NCBI GenBank assembly: GCA_937884755.1
Contig: CAKZYJ010000055.1
Coordinates: 1-37,234, forward strand
DNA length: 37,234 nt
Direction: 5' to 3'
Origin: an uncultured Flammeovirgaceae bacterium
Lineage (GTDB): Bacteria > Bacteroidota > Bacteroidia > Cytophagales > Cyclobacteriaceae
Below the pieces are notes generated by a model. The model did not search any database, was not told the DNA's origin, and saw only the letters and a program-made list of their open reading frames with translations. Shown here piece after piece: positions 34,637-37,234 of this stretch (position 1 is the first letter of the stretch; each line of letters starts with the position of its first letter). The translations under genes and the position numbers were made by a program.

Positions 34637-35962
34637 TTATACCTTCCAAACACCCATAATCTCTGACAATTCTTTTGTATTGAAGGGGGAATATCTCTTA
34701 TTCTCAAATCCGTCTCTGAGACTGTACTTTTGTAATCGGGTTTTTAAGCGAGACGAGGTTAACTGATTTATATGATAAGTCAAGAAACTGTCAATACCAT
34801 CAAGTTGGCTTAGGTCATTTAAATGCTTGTTGGAGTAATATACACCTGTAAGTATATTTTTTTTATTATTTGATAGCCTTGTATTACCAGTTAAAAATCT
34901 AATCCTTTTGACAAGGACTTTGCGAGCACTTTTTTCGTTTACCTTTGCAAGATTTCTGTAATCATCAAAAGCTAAGCTGATCCTATCACGATATTTTTTA
35001 GTTTTTGAATGAGTAAGCTTGACTTTTACAGTGTGAGCTCCAAAGATAATTTTATAGCCTAAATAATCAAGACTACAATTAGTTGGTGTACGTACATCAG
35101 TTACAACAGTCTTCGCTGGATTCAGTATCGTGTTATGATTTGACTCACAAATGGTTTTTATTTCCTGTAAATAATTTCTGCTTCCTTCATCTGGGGAAGG
35201 AGTAAAGATAATAATAATATCATCTACATATCTAGCATAATAGGTAACGCTTTTTAGGTCCAGAATTTCATTATCAATATCGCGCATGTATAGCTCAGCT
35301 AAGTAAGCACTTACTCCTATTCCTCTGGGGATACCTTTGTCTGAACCTGATTCTTTTTCATAAGATTTTAAGACACTTTTGAGAATGTTTTTAGAAAAAG
35401 GTGCCAAGAGATTATCATTTATGATTTTATTCAGCAAAGTTGAATGGCTAATACTTTCATAAAAATCTTTTACATCAGTCCTGATAACATATTTCGGAAA
35501 TCCATCGCTTAGCAAAGAAATTACTTGAGTAACAATGGCATTTCTATCTGCTTGTTTTACCCCATATAGGCGTGAAATATTTCGCTGAGTTTGCTTTATT
35601 GCAAAATAGTATTCAGCAATATTAGAAGTTGTATATATCGGTTTTTTACCAGGGATATTAATTCTGTTAAGCTCTATTTTAAAATCACTTTTAGCTATTT
35701 TTTGACTTATCCTTTCTAGCTCATTATTAAGCTCTCTTTCTCTCTGCTCCCTCAAAGCTTTTTTATCTTCATAGAAAAGTTTTAAATTTTCTTTGTCTTT
35801 GATTTTTCTTGAGTATCGAATTTTAATATTGACCTGTTTTATTTTTTCATTTATGCTTCTGACATTGGTCAGCGATAATTTGTCCTCGACATGAACCCCT
35901 TTACGGTTTTCTAAATCTAGTATTTTTCTAAAGTTCTCTGCTGAAAACGATTGATCTAACAT
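34637..35962 (-). CDS. drt3a: antiphage reverse transcriptase Drt3a (UG3-type)
   Basis: 441 residues. A charged, probably coiled-coil N-terminus (about 30-95) precedes the RT domain. Motif A is RTDVKDFYESIS (D163), motif B GIPRGIGVSAYLAELYM (about 210-226) and motif C YARYVDDIIIIF (D247, D248), then LDYLGYKI as motif D/E. No intron-maturase or endonuclease domain follows, and no retron-type msr/msd is seen. The tandem arrangement with a longer second RT 9 bp downstream is the DRT3 layout. In that system this protein is the RT that copies the ncRNA's AC repeat (recalled). AT-rich like its partner. The start at ATG 35962 follows a long AT-rich leader. Confidence 0.88.
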   Translation of the reverse strand: MLDQSFSAENFRKILDLENRKGVHVEDKLSLTNVRSINEKIKQVNIKIRYSRKIKDKENLKLFYEDKKALREQRERELNNELERISQKIAKSDFKIELNRINIPGKKPIYTTSNIAEYYFAIKQTQRNISRLYGVKQADRNAIVTQVISLLSDGFPKYVIRTDVKDFYESISHSTLLNKIINDNLLAPFSKNILKSVLKSYEKESGSDKGIPRGIGVSAYLAELYMRDIDNEILDLKSVTYYARYVDDIIIIFTPSPDEGSRNYLQEIKTICESNHNTILNPAKTVVTDVRTPTNCSLDYLGYKIIFGAHTVKVKLTHSKTKKYRDRISLAFDDYRNLAKVNEKSARKVLVKRIRFLTGNTRLSNNKKNILTGVYYSNKHLNDLSQLDGIDSFLTYHINQLTSSRLKTRLQKYSLRDGFENKRYSPFNTKELSEIMGVWKV

Positions 35963-36188
35963 CTATTTGTAATCGTATGAGATTAAAAGAAAGGCATATT
36001 TTAGATAATATGTATATATTTTCAAAAATTTTAAATAGATAGTCAGAATGACAAAACGAAAGCTTGGAAAACCTCACTTTCAGCTAAAAAAGTATGAATA
36101 AAACTTATTTAATAAAAAAAATAACAAATCAAAGCTACATAAAAGTTATTGAAAAATTCTAAGACGGGTGACCGTTGATATGTCGCTT

Positions 36189-36350
36189 CAAAAAAATTAT
36201 TTGCGTCATATGAACTTCATTTACTACGTCAACAAAATTATATATGGTATATGAAGCTGTTTTCAGAACACAAAAAAATTATCTGCCGTATATGAAGTGC
36301 TTTTAGTACAAAAAACTTTTTTGGCGTACTATATGAGGGTGATATAGCAT
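36189..36350. repeat. four degenerate tandem repeats of about 40 bp
   Basis: Units start at about 36189, 36230, 36271 and 36309. Each opens with C and a run of A (CAAAAAAATTAT in units 1 and 3, altered in 2 and 4), then a TGCCGTATATGAAG-like block, then a variable part often containing TTTT-AG-AC. The first three are clearly related; the fourth (CAAAAAACTTTTTTGGCGTAC) is more diverged. On the coding strand of drt3a each unit ends in a T-run. Too degenerate for CRISPR. Confidence 0.6.
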
Positions 36351-36526
36351 TTTTATCTTTCACAAAGTCCTATAGTAAGCCCCAAACGCTTTTCTATTCT
36401 GGTTGATATGGTAAGGGAAGCTACGCTATAGTTTATCAGTTTCATTTAGTTTTACATGAAGCTTATTGAGGGTACTTCAACTTTGATGATAGCAATAATT
36501 GAGTGCGATTAGATTGAAACAGAGCA

Positions 36527-36608
36527 CGTCATAGCGAGAAGCGAAGCGACGAAGCTATCTCCTTCACTTTGGGGAGATTGCTTCTTCGCTTTGCTCATCG
36601 CAATGACG
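36527..36608. repeat. 82-bp palindromic repeat of the CGTCATTGCGAG type
   Basis: The ends are CGTCAT and ATGACG. Internal matched blocks are GCGAGAAGCGAAGCGACGAAGC on the left and GCTTCTTCGCTTTGCTC on the right, with ATCTCC and GGAGAT around a short centre. Elements with this GTCATTGCGAG.../AATGACG pattern occur in many unrelated bacterial genomes. It lies 34 bp from the acyltransferase stop and could also end that transcript. Confidence 0.65.
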
Positions 36609-36641
36609 TTGGAATGCGAATTTTTGAGCTTATGAAAAGAC

Positions 36642-37234
36642 TCATTGAGTTAGGGCAATTGCTTGTTGTACGTACTGTTGGTATTGCTTTTGGTAGCTGT
36701 TAATGAAATTGAATAATTGCTGATCTTCTACTGGCTCGGGTACGTAGTCGGATAGACGAAAGGGCGGGTGTACAATGGCACTGAGGGTAGTGCGGGTGAG
36801 TTTTTCATCAAAATTAGCCACAGCAATAGGTACAATCAGGGGTTCGGGGCGAACGTAGGCGGCTAGCCGGAAGGCACCGGCTTTGAAGGGTAGGGGTGAG
36901 TCTTTGGTAGCAATGTTTCTTCCTTCCGGGCAGATCACGATATTTTTTCCATCCAGCAACAACTCGCGGGCCTTGTCCAGGAAATATTTTCGTCTTTCGC
37001 CAGCCGTATGTGGCGCCTCGTAGGGTGATTCATCTACGTGGCCTGACAGCACATAAATATAACCCAACTGATCGTAGTACCGCTGGTGCCCGTATTCATC
37101 GGGGCGCGATTTGCGGATCACCCGCACTGGGGCTGTGCCGTACTTAGGGTAAATAATCATGCAGGAAACAAAGTGAGAGTCTAGCGTCAGTTGCAAATCA
37201 TTAGGCAACGTATTCTCCGGATGATTATACAAGT
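36642..37234 (-). CDS. 1-acyl-glycerol-3-phosphate acyltransferase (PlsC family), 5'-truncated
   Basis: The last 197 codons, open at the window edge; the TTG near 37232 is an internal leucine codon, so the start is outside. PlsC motif III appears as NIVICPEGRNIATKDSPLPFKAGAFRLA and motif IV as LIVPIAVANFD. The catalytic HxxxxD motif should lie just beyond the edge. The enzyme acylates lysophosphatidic acid, or a related lysolipid, at the inner membrane. It is on the same strand as the DRT3 genes but 680 bp away, so it is not part of that locus. Confidence 0.85.
   Translation of the reverse strand, partial: LYNHPENTLPNDLQLTLDSHFVSCMIIYPKYGTAPVRVIRKSRPDEYGHQRYYDQLGYIYVLSGHVDESPYEAPHTAGERRKYFLDKARELLLDGKNIVICPEGRNIATKDSPLPFKAGAFRLAAYVRPEPLIVPIAVANFDEKLTRTTLSAIVHPPFRLSDYVPEPVEDQQLFNFINSYQKQYQQYVQQAIALTQ

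Larger units (their letters stand above)
35963..36641. other. 680-bp leader of the DRT3 locus with tandem repeats and a palindromic element
   Basis: There is no credible gene. Next to drt3a is very AT-rich sequence that should hold its promoter, though I cannot place a clear TAnnTTTG box. 36162-36173 is a small hairpin (ACGG-GTGA-CCGT). 36189-36350 is a tandem degenerate repeat, and 36527-36608 a palindromic repeat. Confidence 0.55.

Noticed and set aside
32582-35962. Group II intron or retron as the source of the reverse transcriptases
   Set aside because: Two tandem RTs without maturase or HNH domain, no domain V/VI-like RNA ends, and no msr/msd stem structure. The pair fits DRT3 better.
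36189-36350. CRISPR-like array upstream of drt3a
   Set aside because: Only four units, all diverged including in the would-be spacers, with no cas genes and variable unit length.

Overview
The window comes from a chromosome of a Bacteroidota bacterium, most likely a marine-type Cytophagales. This is inferred from gene families, not from a marker gene. Supporting families are an OstA-like LPS-export protein, PorT-like outer-membrane beta-barrels, a DUF6090 protein, a lipoprotein sulfatase with DUF1080 and DUF1961 neighbours, a carboxynorspermidine synthase and several small lipoproteins. Starts lack Shine-Dalgarno sequences, which also fits. No rRNA, tRNA, integrase or intact transposase was recognised.

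Layout. 1-4042: end of a split transketolase pair, then a zinc alcohol dehydrogenase, a DUF6090 membrane protein and an SDR oxidoreductase, probably serving sugar or polyol oxidation. 4044-8599: OstA-like protein (minus), and on the plus strand tilS, a cyclic-nucleotide-binding-domain protein and mdh, closed by a large palindromic terminator. 8733-11322: a coiled-coil lipoprotein, a P-loop kinase-like protein and an unrecognised protein built of three internal repeats. 11369-13507: an SLC12-type cation-chloride cotransporter cut by an in-frame stop, with half a membrane helix missing. 13530-13904: no gene, but a strong orphan terminator. 13905-19885: an outer-membrane barrel, proA, a MarR regulator, carboxynorspermidine synthase, a membrane protein, a sugar-nucleotide-type epimerase and a lipoprotein. 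19962-26297: sulfatase, DUF4126, a methyltransferase/DUF1080/DUF1961 operon, a coiled-coil membrane protein and an outer-membrane barrel.

26298-36641 is an accessory region with AT-richer genes. It holds a GC-rich repeat, REP-like elements made of three hairpins (three clear copies and one decayed), short genes without recognisable function, a DUF433/DUF5615 toxin-antitoxin pair whose toxin is frameshifted by a 16-nt insertion, a PD40 beta-propeller protein, and the main find: a two-reverse-transcriptase antiphage locus of the DRT3 type (drt3a-drt3b, minus strand). Directly behind drt3b, before a rho-independent terminator, lies a short structured segment that carries CACACACA on the coding strand. 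It is a good candidate for the DRT3 non-coding RNA and its dinucleotide-repeat template. Upstream of drt3a sit four degenerate tandem repeats of about 40 bp that I cannot explain. The window ends in a PlsC-type acyltransferase truncated at the edge.

A recurring theme is long imperfect inverted repeats (roughly 80-135 bp) in spacers just before start codons (1347-1464, 8609-8706, 16522-16602, 21704-21837).
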